Part shown: positions 6,158 to 14,090 of the stretch, one piece after another
Numbering within the stretch: position 1 is the stretch's first letter
Layout: each line of letters begins with the position of its first letter
NCBI GenBank assembly: GCA_029862935.1
Contig: JAOTWK010000038.1
Location: 1 to 15,708 of the forward strand
DNA length: 15,708 bases
From: Gemmatimonadota bacterium
GTDB taxonomy: Bacteria; Gemmatimonadota; Gemmatimonadetes; Gemmatimonadales; GWC2-71-9
Direction: 5' to 3'
Notes under the pieces: model-generated
What the model was told of the DNA's origin: nothing
Seen by the model: the letters and a program-made list of their open reading frames with translations, nothing else
The model's database searches: none
Program-made: the position numbers and the translations under genes

Positions 6158-7273
6158 TCAGCTGAGAAGCTCTCGGAGCATCGGGCCCAGCAAAGCCAAC
6201 GCCTCTTCCAGTTCGGCGCGCTCGCAGCCGTACCCGATCCGAATGTGCTGAGGGAGCTGGAAGTGTTCCCCCGGCACGAGCAGCACGTCGCAGTCCTTTC
6301 GCACGTGCTCGACCAGTTCGAGTGCGGACATCGGGTGGCCGTACCGCGCGAAGCAAATAGCACCGCACTCCGGGCGCTGCCACGTGAACAGACCATGGAA
6401 CCCCTGTAACCACGCTTCCAAGATGGGGAGATTGGTTTGGAGGATTCTGCGGGTACGTGCGAGAATGGCGTCTCGGTGTTGAAGCGCGAGGGTCGCCAAG
6501 TGGTCTGCCGTCGGCCCGGGACTGATCACCGTATAGTCGTGTCGTCGGACGACCGCTTCTTTGAACTCCGCAGACGACACGATCCACCCGATGCGCAAGC
6601 CGGGTAGTCCGTACGCTTTCGAAAGCCCAGACACGATGACCGTTCGGTCGTGGCTACCCCAAAACGACGCGGTCTCGTGACCGTCGAGTTCGGCACCCCG
6701 ATACACTTCGTCTACGAGGAGCCACGCCCCGGTCTCGCGCACGCGGTCGAGAATGGCCTCGCGCGCCGCATTGGAGAGCACGTGACCGGTAGGATTGTTG
6801 GGGTTGGTGACCACAACGAGCTTCGTTCCGTTGGGAATCGCGCGGGTGATCTCCTCGGTATCCGGCTCCCACCCGCGATCGTCGTGCAGCCAGAACTCCG
6901 AGACGTCAGCGCCGAAGTTCCGCGCCAGGCCGTGCGTCTGCATGTAGGTGGGCGTGAGTACAGCGACACGGTCCCCGGGCTCGATCAGCGTCCAACACGT
7001 GACGAAGTTGGCCTCTGAACTCCCCACCGTAACCGTAATCTGTTCAGGAGTCACACCCCCATATTGCGACGCGATCGCTTCGCGCAGCGCGACCGTACCG
7101 TCCGAGTAGTTATACACCATTCTGATATGGGCGAGTTCTTCAATGCCTTGCCCCGCCACCTCGAGTAACTCGGCGATCGAGAGTGCGTGCACGCCGCTCT
7201 CGGACAGGTTGAATCGCACCTGTTTCTCCCAGGTGCTCTGCCACCGTTCGAGATCGAATTGAACGAACGACAT
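6158..7273 (-). CDS. PLP-dependent aminotransferase, class I/II fold
   Basis: A 371-aa fold-type I pyridoxal-phosphate enzyme. The motifs are complete: VGSSEANF (cofactor phosphate region, about 83-90), TNPNNPTG (156-163), DEVY (188-191), SGLSKAYGLPGLRIGW (215-230) with the PLP lysine K219 and R227, and a C-terminal IRIGYG carrying the likely carboxylate-binding arginine. It is cytoplasmic. The N-terminal FNLSESGVHALS and the overall layout recall the group annotated as capreomycidine-synthase-like or aspartate-type aminotransferases, but the amino acid substrate cannot be assigned. The ATG at 7273 lies only five bases past the upstream gene's TAA; an AAGG site about 13 bases ahead is inside that gene, so translation is probably coupled. 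It is the last gene of the minus-strand operon. Confidence 0.9.
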   Translation of the reverse strand: MSFVQFDLERWQSTWEKQVRFNLSESGVHALSIAELLEVAGQGIEELAHIRMVYNYSDGTVALREAIASQYGGVTPEQITVTVGSSEANFVTCWTLIEPGDRVAVLTPTYMQTHGLARNFGADVSEFWLHDDRGWEPDTEEITRAIPNGTKLVVVTNPNNPTGHVLSNAAREAILDRVRETGAWLLVDEVYRGAELDGHETASFWGSHDRTVIVSGLSKAYGLPGLRIGWIVSSAEFKEAVVRRHDYTVISPGPTADHLATLALQHRDAILARTRRILQTNLPILEAWLQGFHGLFTWQRPECGAICFARYGHPMSALELVEHVRKDCDVLLVPGEHFQLPQHIRIGYGCERAELEEALALLGPMLRELLS

Positions 7274-7278
7274 GATCG

Positions 7279-9522
7279 TTAGATCCTTGCCAAGTAGGTG
7301 ATCTTGATGACAGCGCCTCGGTCGGACAGATCCCAGAGTGATTGATTGGAGCCGCGCTCTTCGTTGATCACGATGAAGAGATCGCTGCCGGGTCGATGAA
7401 TCCAATTGAACCGGATGTTTGCCGAGACGCGGTTGTCGAGGCTGTTGTATTGGATGAGGGCGTTGAGGAAGACCCGCGTCGAGAATGCGTAGGCGAATCG
7501 GACTGATCCGATGTCGGCGGTGAACGCGCCCACGGGGAGGTCGACATCGTTGCGGACGTAGCTCAGGCCCACCGCAACGTGCGGGTCGGGATTCGCCGAG
7601 GCGGTGGCTCCGGCGGTCACGATGTGCCCGTCGTAGATCCCGCGTATCTCGCCATTCAACTGGAGCACGATGGGGTGATTGCTGCTGGTCGTGGCGAACC
7701 AACCGAACTGCCACGTGTCGTAGTCACCGACCGGCACCACGAGGTCTTCGAGGTCGAAGCTCTCGTCCAACCGCGTGAACCCCCGCTGATAGAAGAGGAT
7801 AGCACTCTCACCGCTGTTCCACTGCGGGTTGACCCCGATGCCGGCTTGCCAGTCCTGTAACAGCCCGTCGGTGCGGGTGACATAGTCCCCGGCAACGAAA
7901 GAATCGACGCGCCGAAGGCCGAGAGCCGCCGGGCGCACGGTGAGGCGCGCAAATCCGTTGGTGCGGCGAATATCTTCGCGGGTGATGAACCCCATGTTGG
8001 CGGTGGCATCCGCAGTGATGTACAGGTGTTCTCCGGTGACACCCAATCGATCCGTCTGGAGGTCGAGTCCTAACCGGTAGGCCGTGCCCTCTCCACCGTC
8101 TCCTGACGCGGCGGTCCGCGCGACGAAGCCCTGAAGATTGAGCGGTCCGGCAGGCCAATAGGATGCGTCGACACCGCCGGCCGTGTTCCAGCCAACTGAG
8201 GAGCGACGATCAGTGACCATGGCCCCGACGTAGCCGCTGGCGCCGATGTCGCGCTTCACACGGGCGACCGCGAAGTTTTCCCGTGGGAGCCCGAACGCCC
8301 GGTCCGTCACTATGTTCAGCAACCCGACAGTCTGGCCACCCAGCCGGCCCGTGAGTCGCACGCCTCCGATGACGGGAACTTCGCGGGCATCGTCTTCGTC
8401 GTCATTGAGACCGATCTGCCGAGAAAAGAAAAGGAGGAACGGTGGCGTCTCGAAGAATCCCCGCGTGCCGAACTCGAAGATCCCGGCATTCTCGAGAAAG
8501 AACTCGCGCTTCTCGGGAAGGAAGAGCGAGAAGCGCGTGAGGTTCACCTGTTCGTCGTCCACTTCCACCTGAGCAAAATCGGTGTTGAGTGTGGCGTCGA
8601 GCAGCAGCCCCGGTCGCACTTCGTACTTGAGGTCCAAGCCGGCCTCCAGCCGCGGCTCGGTATCGATCCCCTCGAGCTCTGTTTGCTCTTGGGTCGCGCC
8701 ACTCAAAACGTAGGGCTTGAGCTCCACGTTGATGCCTGCCCTCGGCAGATCACGGAGACCTTCGAGGTGGCCAGCCCGGCTGACCCGCAGAAACCCTTCG
8801 TTGGCTCTCGACCACGCGCTCCACAGGACCTCTTCGTTCTTGTGCCGAATGACACGGTAGACGTTGAATCCCCACACGCCACCGTCCGACGGGTAACGGA
8901 GGGTACGGAACGGGATTGCGAACTCGGCGCTCCACCCCTCCGCCGACCGATGGGCCCGCACGGTCCACACGCCTCGCCAATCAACGTTGAATTCCCGGCC
9001 CTCGTCCGTAATGAGCGCGTCGAACTCCGCGCCGTTGGGATTGGTCGCGAAGACGAACGCGTTCCGATTGTCGTGAAACGGATCGAACAGCAGCGCGACG
9101 GCATCATCACCGGCAAACACGGGGCGTCCGTCGAACGAGATCTCCATGACACGATCGCGCTGGAGAATCCGCGATATAACCGCATCGGGCTGGCGGCTGT
9201 GTGCCACGATTCCCACGTAGAGGGTCGTCGCATCGTACAAGACCCGAATCTCGGTTCGTTCAGTAGCCGGTGCACCCTCGAGCGGCTCTTGTTGCCGGAG
9301 TCCCGATGCCGCCGGTGCCGTACGCCAAGCCTCTTCGTGTAACCGGCCATCGAGATGGATGGTACCGGGCAGCGAGTCGTCGAGTCGCGTAGCGGCCACA
9401 GTTGGATGGGGTGCCTCCTGACCTCGACTTGGGGCGGCCAGCACGAGCGTGAGGATGGAGGCTACTGCGAGGCAGGGCGGCGCACGTCGGCGCGTGGGCG
9501 AGAGCGAGTCATGGCCGGACAC
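7279..9522 (-). CDS. DUF5916 outer-membrane protein with CBM9-like N-terminal domain
   Basis: A 747-aa exported protein of unknown function. A signal peptide (arginine-rich start, hydrophobic LAVASILTLVLAAP core, cleavage likely around SRGQ) is followed by a carbohydrate-binding family 9-like beta-sandwich at about 50-260 (IHLDGRLHEEAW, TEIRVLYDATTLYVGI, FAIPFRTLRYP). The rest, from about 270, is DUF5916, predicted to be an outer-membrane beta-barrel; its hallmark LNTDFAQVEVDDEQVNLTRF and then the EKREFFLENAGIFEFG stretch is intact. The last residues, KITYLARI, lack the terminal aromatic of a standard barrel-insertion signal. It starts at GTG 9522, 21 bp after the MscS gene, and ends five bases before the aminotransferase. 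A related, longer protein is encoded at 11408. Substrate unknown; the CBM9-like domain suggests but does not prove glycan contact. Confidence 0.88.
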   Translation of the reverse strand: MSGHDSLSPTRRRAPPCLAVASILTLVLAAPSRGQEAPHPTVAATRLDDSLPGTIHLDGRLHEEAWRTAPAASGLRQQEPLEGAPATERTEIRVLYDATTLYVGIVAHSRQPDAVISRILQRDRVMEISFDGRPVFAGDDAVALLFDPFHDNRNAFVFATNPNGAEFDALITDEGREFNVDWRGVWTVRAHRSAEGWSAEFAIPFRTLRYPSDGGVWGFNVYRVIRHKNEEVLWSAWSRANEGFLRVSRAGHLEGLRDLPRAGINVELKPYVLSGATQEQTELEGIDTEPRLEAGLDLKYEVRPGLLLDATLNTDFAQVEVDDEQVNLTRFSLFLPEKREFFLENAGIFEFGTRGFFETPPFLLFFSRQIGLNDDEDDAREVPVIGGVRLTGRLGGQTVGLLNIVTDRAFGLPRENFAVARVKRDIGASGYVGAMVTDRRSSVGWNTAGGVDASYWPAGPLNLQGFVARTAASGDGGEGTAYRLGLDLQTDRLGVTGEHLYITADATANMGFITREDIRRTNGFARLTVRPAALGLRRVDSFVAGDYVTRTDGLLQDWQAGIGVNPQWNSGESAILFYQRGFTRLDESFDLEDLVVPVGDYDTWQFGWFATTSSNHPIVLQLNGEIRGIYDGHIVTAGATASANPDPHVAVGLSYVRNDVDLPVGAFTADIGSVRFAYAFSTRVFLNALIQYNSLDNRVSANIRFNWIHRPGSDLFIVINEERGSNQSLWDLSDRGAVIKITYLARI

Positions 9523-9543
9523 CAGACGTTGCCGTCCCGCCCA

Positions 9544-10506
9544 CTATGTCGGGCCCTGAGAGGGATGAACGGGCGCGCGCGCGTCGGACTTGCCTTCCAT
9601 CCGATTGTCGAAGAAGCGTGTGGTCGGGTATGCGAAGTCCACGTCGTCGAATTCCGCAAAGGCCTCCAGGATGTCTTCCCAGATCGCCTCGGCCGTACCA
9701 CGTCGTTTCCGCGGTTCACAGAGATAGCGGAGCGTGAGCAGCACGCCGTTGTCGACCACCGACGTGTACACGATCGGTGTGAGCGTCGCATAGAAGATCA
9801 TGAAACGGCGAGAGAGCTCGCGAATTTGGTGCTCGGCGGTCTGTGTCAGGTGCGCCGCGTGCTTCTCCGCAATGGCGGTCATGGCGTCTTTGGCCGTGCG
9901 CCAGTTGCTCTCGAATGTGAGTACCACTGGGATCTCGTTCCAGATGTGCTGGAATCCCTTGGAGTAGTTCGCCAGGACCTCGGTGATCACCTTGCCGTTG
10001 GGGACGTGAACGATACGGCCGGTGCTTTGGTCCGCATCGACCCAATTCCCGATCTCGAGCAGTGTGAACTGGAAGATTCGGATGTCAATGACGTCACCGG
10101 CATGCGGACCAAGCTGAATCCGATCGCCTACTTCGAATGGGCGTCGCCACAGCACAAACATCCAGCCGGCCAGGTTGACAAGAAGGTCTTTGAGGGCGAT
10201 CGCGATGCCGGCCGAGACGAGTCCCAGGAATGTCGCCAGCGATTGGAATCCCTCGAACCAGATGCGGCCGACGATCAGGATGCCGACGGGCACGAGCACG
10301 TAGGCGGTGGTCTTCTGCCAGCGGTACCGGATGCGAACGTCCTGGATCCGCCGCCACACGATTGCCAAGATGATGCGACGGATAATCCAGACGGCGAGAA
10401 TGGCCGCCAGTGAGGTGCCGATGCGATCGAGCGTCTGCTCGCTCAGGCCCAGACTGGTCTGGAGCCAATTGCTGATCGCGGTCGTCCACTCGGCGAGTCT
10501 GTTCAT
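9544..10506 (-). CDS. MscS-family mechanosensitive ion channel
   Basis: A 320-aa inner-membrane channel of the small-conductance mechanosensitive family, which opens under membrane tension to release solutes in osmotic downshock. Three transmembrane segments are visible at about 31-51, 66-85 and 90-120. The third carries the glycine/alanine-rich pore helix FLGLVSAGIAIALKDLLVN and then LWRRPFEVGDRIQLG, the MscS signature leading into the cytoplasmic beta domain (DVIDIRIFQFTLLEI, VHVPNGKVITEVLANYS). The C-terminal alpha/beta part covers about 190-300. The ATG at 10506 has a weak GGAA ahead. It lies 78 bp after the HAD gene and 21 bp before the DUF5916 gene. Ion selectivity is not predictable. 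Confidence 0.94.
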   Translation of the reverse strand: MNRLAEWTTAISNWLQTSLGLSEQTLDRIGTSLAAILAVWIIRRIILAIVWRRIQDVRIRYRWQKTTAYVLVPVGILIVGRIWFEGFQSLATFLGLVSAGIAIALKDLLVNLAGWMFVLWRRPFEVGDRIQLGPHAGDVIDIRIFQFTLLEIGNWVDADQSTGRIVHVPNGKVITEVLANYSKGFQHIWNEIPVVLTFESNWRTAKDAMTAIAEKHAAHLTQTAEHQIRELSRRFMIFYATLTPIVYTSVVDNGVLLTLRYLCEPRKRRGTAEAIWEDILEAFAEFDDVDFAYPTTRFFDNRMEGKSDARAPVHPSQGPT

Positions 10507-10584
10507 GTCGGTTCCGGTTCGGGGATCATGGCTGCACGGAAAGGTGGTGGCAACAACGCGTGCTGGCCAGGGAGTCTTCCGCTC

Positions 10585-11232
10585 TCAGCGGAGCTTCGAC
10601 AGGTCGGCGGGCTCCGCAATCCAGTGGTCCGGTTGGTGCTCCTCCAGAGTCCGCCGCGGGAAGGGGCCCCACAGCACGGCGCCCGTGGCAACGCCGGCGC
10701 CCCGGCCCGCATCGATGTCGTGTGGCGAGTCCCCCACGAAGATGGTGTCGGTTGTGCGGCTTCCAAGACGCTCGAGGGCGCGAACCACGGGCTCGGGATT
10801 CGGCTTGTGCCGCTCGACGTCGTCGGCAGTGACGACGACGTCGAAGAGACCATCGAATCCGCAGAGCGTGAGCCCGCGCTCTGCGCCATGACGCTTCTTG
10901 CTGGTGACGATCCCTAACCGCGTGCCGCGATCGCGCAGCTGGCCCACGGCTTCGAGGACGCCCGGGAACTCCTGCACCATCGCATCATGATGCTCGCGGT
11001 TGTGGTCGCGATACGTCGCGACCATCGCGTCGATCTCGGCCGGGTCGTTGGTGAACTTCTTGAACTGGACCCACAACGGCGTCCCGAGCCCCGCAATCCA
11101 CACGTCGTCTGCCGGTGCGACGCCCCGGTGGGTCTCGAGCGTATGCCGATACGACGAGAGAATGAGCTCCGTCGAGTCGATGAGCGTCCCGTCGAGGTCG
11201 AAGAGGACCGTACTGAAGTGTTTTCGTGGCAC
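10585..11232 (-). CDS. HAD-superfamily phosphatase (PpaX/Gph-like)
   Basis: A 215-aa haloacid-dehalogenase hydrolase with a helical cap. Motif I is LFDLDGTLIDS, with the nucleophile D12 and acid/base D14; motif II is IVTSKK; motif III is the lysine of RHKPNPEP; motif IV is VGDSPHDIDAGRGAG. The helical cap insertion lies between motifs I and II. The set fits small-molecule phosphatases or pyrophosphatases such as PpaX and phosphoglycolate phosphatase; the substrate is not determined. I use GTG 11232, which starts 11 residues before the nucleophile. An in-frame TTG at 11280 would give 231 aa but adds non-family residues. Neither start has a clear ribosome site. It is the first gene of the minus operon and diverges from the second DUF5916 gene. 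Confidence 0.9.
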   Translation of the reverse strand: MPRKHFSTVLFDLDGTLIDSTELILSSYRHTLETHRGVAPADDVWIAGLGTPLWVQFKKFTNDPAEIDAMVATYRDHNREHHDAMVQEFPGVLEAVGQLRDRGTRLGIVTSKKRHGAERGLTLCGFDGLFDVVVTADDVERHKPNPEPVVRALERLGSRTTDTIFVGDSPHDIDAGRGAGVATGAVLWGPFPRRTLEEHQPDHWIAEPADLSKLR

Positions 11233-11407
11233 GGACGGAATATACCGGACGGGCTCTGATGGGAGGCGCTGCGGCGCCAATCAGCGGTTCACCGAACGGA
11301 GAACACTGTGCGTACTTAGCCAGAGTCATTCCCCGGGCGCTATACTTACCTCCGACACGACTGCACGGCTGTCCTACGATTCGGAGACGCGGGATCACGA
11401 CTGGTTC
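11233..11407. promoter_or_regulatory. Divergent promoter region between HAD and DUF5916 genes
   Basis: About 175 bp separate two divergent genes. For the plus strand, TATACT (11341-11346) is a five-of-six -10 box; a poor -35 candidate TTAGCC (11316-11321) lies 19 bp ahead, so an activator or another sigma factor may be used. On the minus strand TATATT occurs at about 11239-11244, very close to the chosen HAD start, which would give a nearly leaderless message. No hairpin or strong operator repeat was seen. Confidence 0.4.
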
Positions 11408-14044
11408 ATGAGACGCTGCCACACATTGGCCTGGGCTCTTGCTCTCTTGCCCACCCTCCTGGTGGCGCAGGAGCATTCTGCTGCGCGGGTCAACGGATCC
11501 TCTCCCGTCATCGATGGTCGGATTGACGACGAGAGTTGGCAGTATGCGCCCGTCCTCGGTGATTTCCTGCAACGCAACCCGATGGAGGGTGCGGCGCCCA
11601 GCGAATCCACAGAGGTTCGGTTTCTCTACTCCGAGCACGATCTCTTCGTGGCGTTTCGGGGCTTCGATCGCGAACCGAGCCAAGTGCACGGCCTGCTCCA
11701 CCGGCGCGATCAGCGAAGATCATCCGACTACTTCAGCCTCTTCATCGACACCTACCTCGACAAGCGCACCGCGTTCGAAATCAGTATCAATCCGTCCGGC
11801 GCCCGCCGCGACGTCCTGATTTATGGAGATGGCGCGGGTCGGGATGAGTCCTGGGACCCGGTGTTCGATTGGGCGACGTCGACCGATTCTCTGGGCTGGA
11901 CGGTCGAGATGCGGATTCCGTTCTCGCAGCTCCGCTTCCCGTCGAGTGACTCGCTGGTGTTCGGGCTCCGGGTGCGCCGCAGCATCAACCGGCGCAACGA
12001 GGAGGTCAATTGGCCGTTCGTCCCCCGCGATCAAGCGGGTGAGGTGTCGAACTACGGCCGGCTCGTCGGGATGAACGGCGTTCCAGCGCCGCGCCGACTC
12101 GAGGTGCTGCCGTACATGGCCGGCAGTTCGGCGTTCGAGCCCTCCGAGGATGGCAATCCGTTCGCGACGGGCCGTCGATCGCAGTTTCGCACTGGCGGTG
12201 ACGTCAAGTTCGGCCTGACCAGCGGTCTCACGCTCGATCTGACGGTGAACCCGGATTTCGGACAGGTCGAGGCGGATCCGGCGGAGGTGAACCTCACGGC
12301 GTTCGAGACCTTCTTCTCCGAACGCCGTCCGTTCTTCGTTGAGGGGACCAACCTCTTCCAGTTCGGGCTGCAACCGCCCGAGCGTCGCGAGTTCGGTGGT
12401 GGGGGTCGCGGGCAGGAAGGGCTGGTGTACACGCGCCGGATTGGCCGTTCGCCACAAGTCGATGCCGAGAGCGACGATGGTTACGCAGAAGAGGTTCGCC
12501 AGACCACGATTTTGGGCGCTGCCAAACTGAGTGGGCTCGTCGGCGGCGGGTGGTCGGTCGGCTTGGCGCAGGCGGTCACGGGCAAGGAGCAAGCGGCCAT
12601 TGTCGACGGAGCCGGTGTCGAAGGTCGCGTACCTGTCGAACCGCTCACGAGCTACACGGTGCTGCGGGCCCAACATGTGTTGCCGCCGGGCCGGTTGGCG
12701 TACGGCTTGATCGGGACTGGGACGATTCGTCGGCTCGACGAGGCGGCATTCGATGAGCTTCACGAGCGAGCCTTCACGGGCGGGTTCGATCTCGTGGCGC
12801 GGTTCGGGCAGGACCAATACGAGTTTGCGACCGCCGTGACCGGCTCTCGCGTGGAGGGTTCGGCGGAGTCGGTCACTGAAACGCAACGCCGCTCCTCTCG
12901 GTACTTCCAGCGGCCCGATCAGACGCACTCGATCCTCGATTCGTCGCGCACGTCGCTCTCAGGGGTGGCGGGATACGCGCGGCTCGCCAAGGTGGTTGGG
13001 TTCGTCACCTGGGACCTGCGCTACGGCACGCGGAGCCCCGGGTTCGAGACCAATGACCTGGGATTTTTGCGGCGGGCCGACATCCACGAGCAGAGCGCCG
13101 AGCTGGAGCTTCGGTGGCTGGAGCCGGGCCCCGTGTTCCGGGAGTTCCAGTGGCGGTTCGAGGAGCAGGCCGAGTGGAGTTGGGGAGGGGAACGGGGGCG
13201 AACCTCGTTCGAGACGCGGGCCTCGGCCGACTTCCTCAACTACTGGAGTGCCGACGTCAACGTGGAGCGTAGCCTGCCGAGTCTCAGCACGCGTCTGTTG
13301 CGCGGTGGTCCCGGCTTTTCAGAGCCCGGTGAGTGGCAGTTCCGCATCGGCGGCCGCACCGATTTCCGCCGCCCAGTCTCGTTCAACGCGGGGGCGAACG
13401 TGACGCTCGAGGATGAGAGCGGGGCACGTCAGTGGGGTGCCAACAGCAGTGTGCGGTGGCGCCCACCCGGAAGTCTCTCCCTCAGCCTCGAGGGGCGAGT
13501 GAACTGGGGCACGACCGATCGGCAGTACGTGACGTCGGAAACCGTGGGCGACTCGACCTATTACGTCTTGGGATTCATCGACCGCCGTGAGGTCTCGCTC
13601 ACGCTGCGCGCGGATGTGGTGTTGTCCCCTCGCATGTCGTTCGAGTTCTACGCGCAGCCGTTTGTGTCGGCCGGTCGCTATCCGCGCCTCAGTCTCGCGG
13701 CCGATCCAAAGGCCTCGGCGTACGCGGATCGGCTGGACCCCTTGGAGAGCGATCGTCTCACGCGACCGGGTGGAGACACATCCGTCGAGGTCGACGTCGA
13801 CCGAGACGGTGCGGTCGATTTCGAGTTCGACGAGCCGGACTTCCGCGTCGTGTCGCTGCGCACCAACGCCGTGCTCCGGTGGGAGTTCCGGCCCGGCTCG
13901 ACGCTGTTCCTCGTGTGGCAGCAGAACCGTCGGGGGAGTCGTGCGACCGGTGACCTCGATGCCGGGTCCGCCCTGTGGGACGCGTTCGAAGAGCCCGGCA
14001 CCAACATCTTTGCGGTGAAGATCGCCTACTGGTTCGGATTCTGA
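11408..14044 (+). CDS. DUF5916 outer-membrane protein with CBM9-like domain (larger paralogue)
   Basis: An 878-aa exported protein, distantly related to the one encoded at 7279-9522. The signal peptide is MRRCHTLAWALALLPTLLVAQ. A CBM9-like sandwich at about 30-225 contains PVIDGRIDDESWQYAP, STEVRFLYSEHDLFVAF and MRIPFSQLRFPSSDSLVFG. The DUF5916 barrel domain follows, with the hallmark LTVNPDFGQVEADPAEVNLTA and then the SERRPFFVEGTNLFQFG stretch. Near the end, residues 796-804 (D-V-D-R-D-G-A-V-D) form a calcium-loop-like motif in a predicted barrel loop. The C-terminus, KIAYWFGF, has alternating aromatics and a final Phe, as expected for BAM-dependent insertion. ATG 11408 begins the signal peptide; the longer in-frame reading back to 11000 runs over the HAD gene and is not credible. 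The ribosome site is weak. The M20 peptidase gene lies 46 bp downstream with no terminator between. Substrate unknown. Confidence 0.9.
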   Translation: MRRCHTLAWALALLPTLLVAQEHSAARVNGSSPVIDGRIDDESWQYAPVLGDFLQRNPMEGAAPSESTEVRFLYSEHDLFVAFRGFDREPSQVHGLLHRRDQRRSSDYFSLFIDTYLDKRTAFEISINPSGARRDVLIYGDGAGRDESWDPVFDWATSTDSLGWTVEMRIPFSQLRFPSSDSLVFGLRVRRSINRRNEEVNWPFVPRDQAGEVSNYGRLVGMNGVPAPRRLEVLPYMAGSSAFEPSEDGNPFATGRRSQFRTGGDVKFGLTSGLTLDLTVNPDFGQVEADPAEVNLTAFETFFSERRPFFVEGTNLFQFGLQPPERREFGGGGRGQEGLVYTRRIGRSPQVDAESDDGYAEEVRQTTILGAAKLSGLVGGGWSVGLAQAVTGKEQAAIVDGAGVEGRVPVEPLTSYTVLRAQHVLPPGRLAYGLIGTGTIRRLDEAAFDELHERAFTGGFDLVARFGQDQYEFATAVTGSRVEGSAESVTETQRRSSRYFQRPDQTHSILDSSRTSLSGVAGYARLAKVVGFVTWDLRYGTRSPGFETNDLGFLRRADIHEQSAELELRWLEPGPVFREFQWRFEEQAEWSWGGERGRTSFETRASADFLNYWSADVNVERSLPSLSTRLLRGGPGFSEPGEWQFRIGGRTDFRRPVSFNAGANVTLEDESGARQWGANSSVRWRPPGSLSLSLEGRVNWGTTDRQYVTSETVGDSTYYVLGFIDRREVSLTLRADVVLSPRMSFEFYAQPFVSAGRYPRLSLAADPKASAYADRLDPLESDRLTRPGGDTSVEVDVDRDGAVDFEFDEPDFRVVSLRTNAVLRWEFRPGSTLFLVWQQNRRGSRATGDLDAGSALWDAFEEPGTNIFAVKIAYWFGF

Positions 14045-14090
14045 CCCGCCCGTCCTGGATCGGATCGCTGTCGACAGCAGGGAGCATACG

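Noticed and set aside
4305..6587. 760-codon open frame on the minus strand antisense to the GDPD and PQQ dehydrogenase genes
   Set aside because: Arginine-, histidine- and proline-rich translation with no domain; it overlaps three well-supported genes. Long antisense frames are common in high-GC DNA.
9355..10413. 352-codon open frame on the plus strand across the DUF5916 start and the MscS gene
   Set aside because: Antisense to an intact MscS gene and low-complexity in composition; no motif recognised.
10578..10592. Small hairpin TCCGCT-CTC-AGCGGA at the HAD stop codon as a terminator
   Set aside because: Only six base pairs, a 3-base loop and no T tract; the downstream MscS gene is likely co-transcribed.
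11720..12928. 402-codon minus-strand frame opposite the second DUF5916 gene
   Set aside because: Translation is rich in Arg/Glu/Pro without recognisable fold and mirrors the codon bias of the real gene.
7279..14044. The two DUF5916 proteins as TonB-dependent SusC-like receptors
   Set aside because: No TonB box, carboxypeptidase-like domain or plug motif is visible, and no SusD partner is present.
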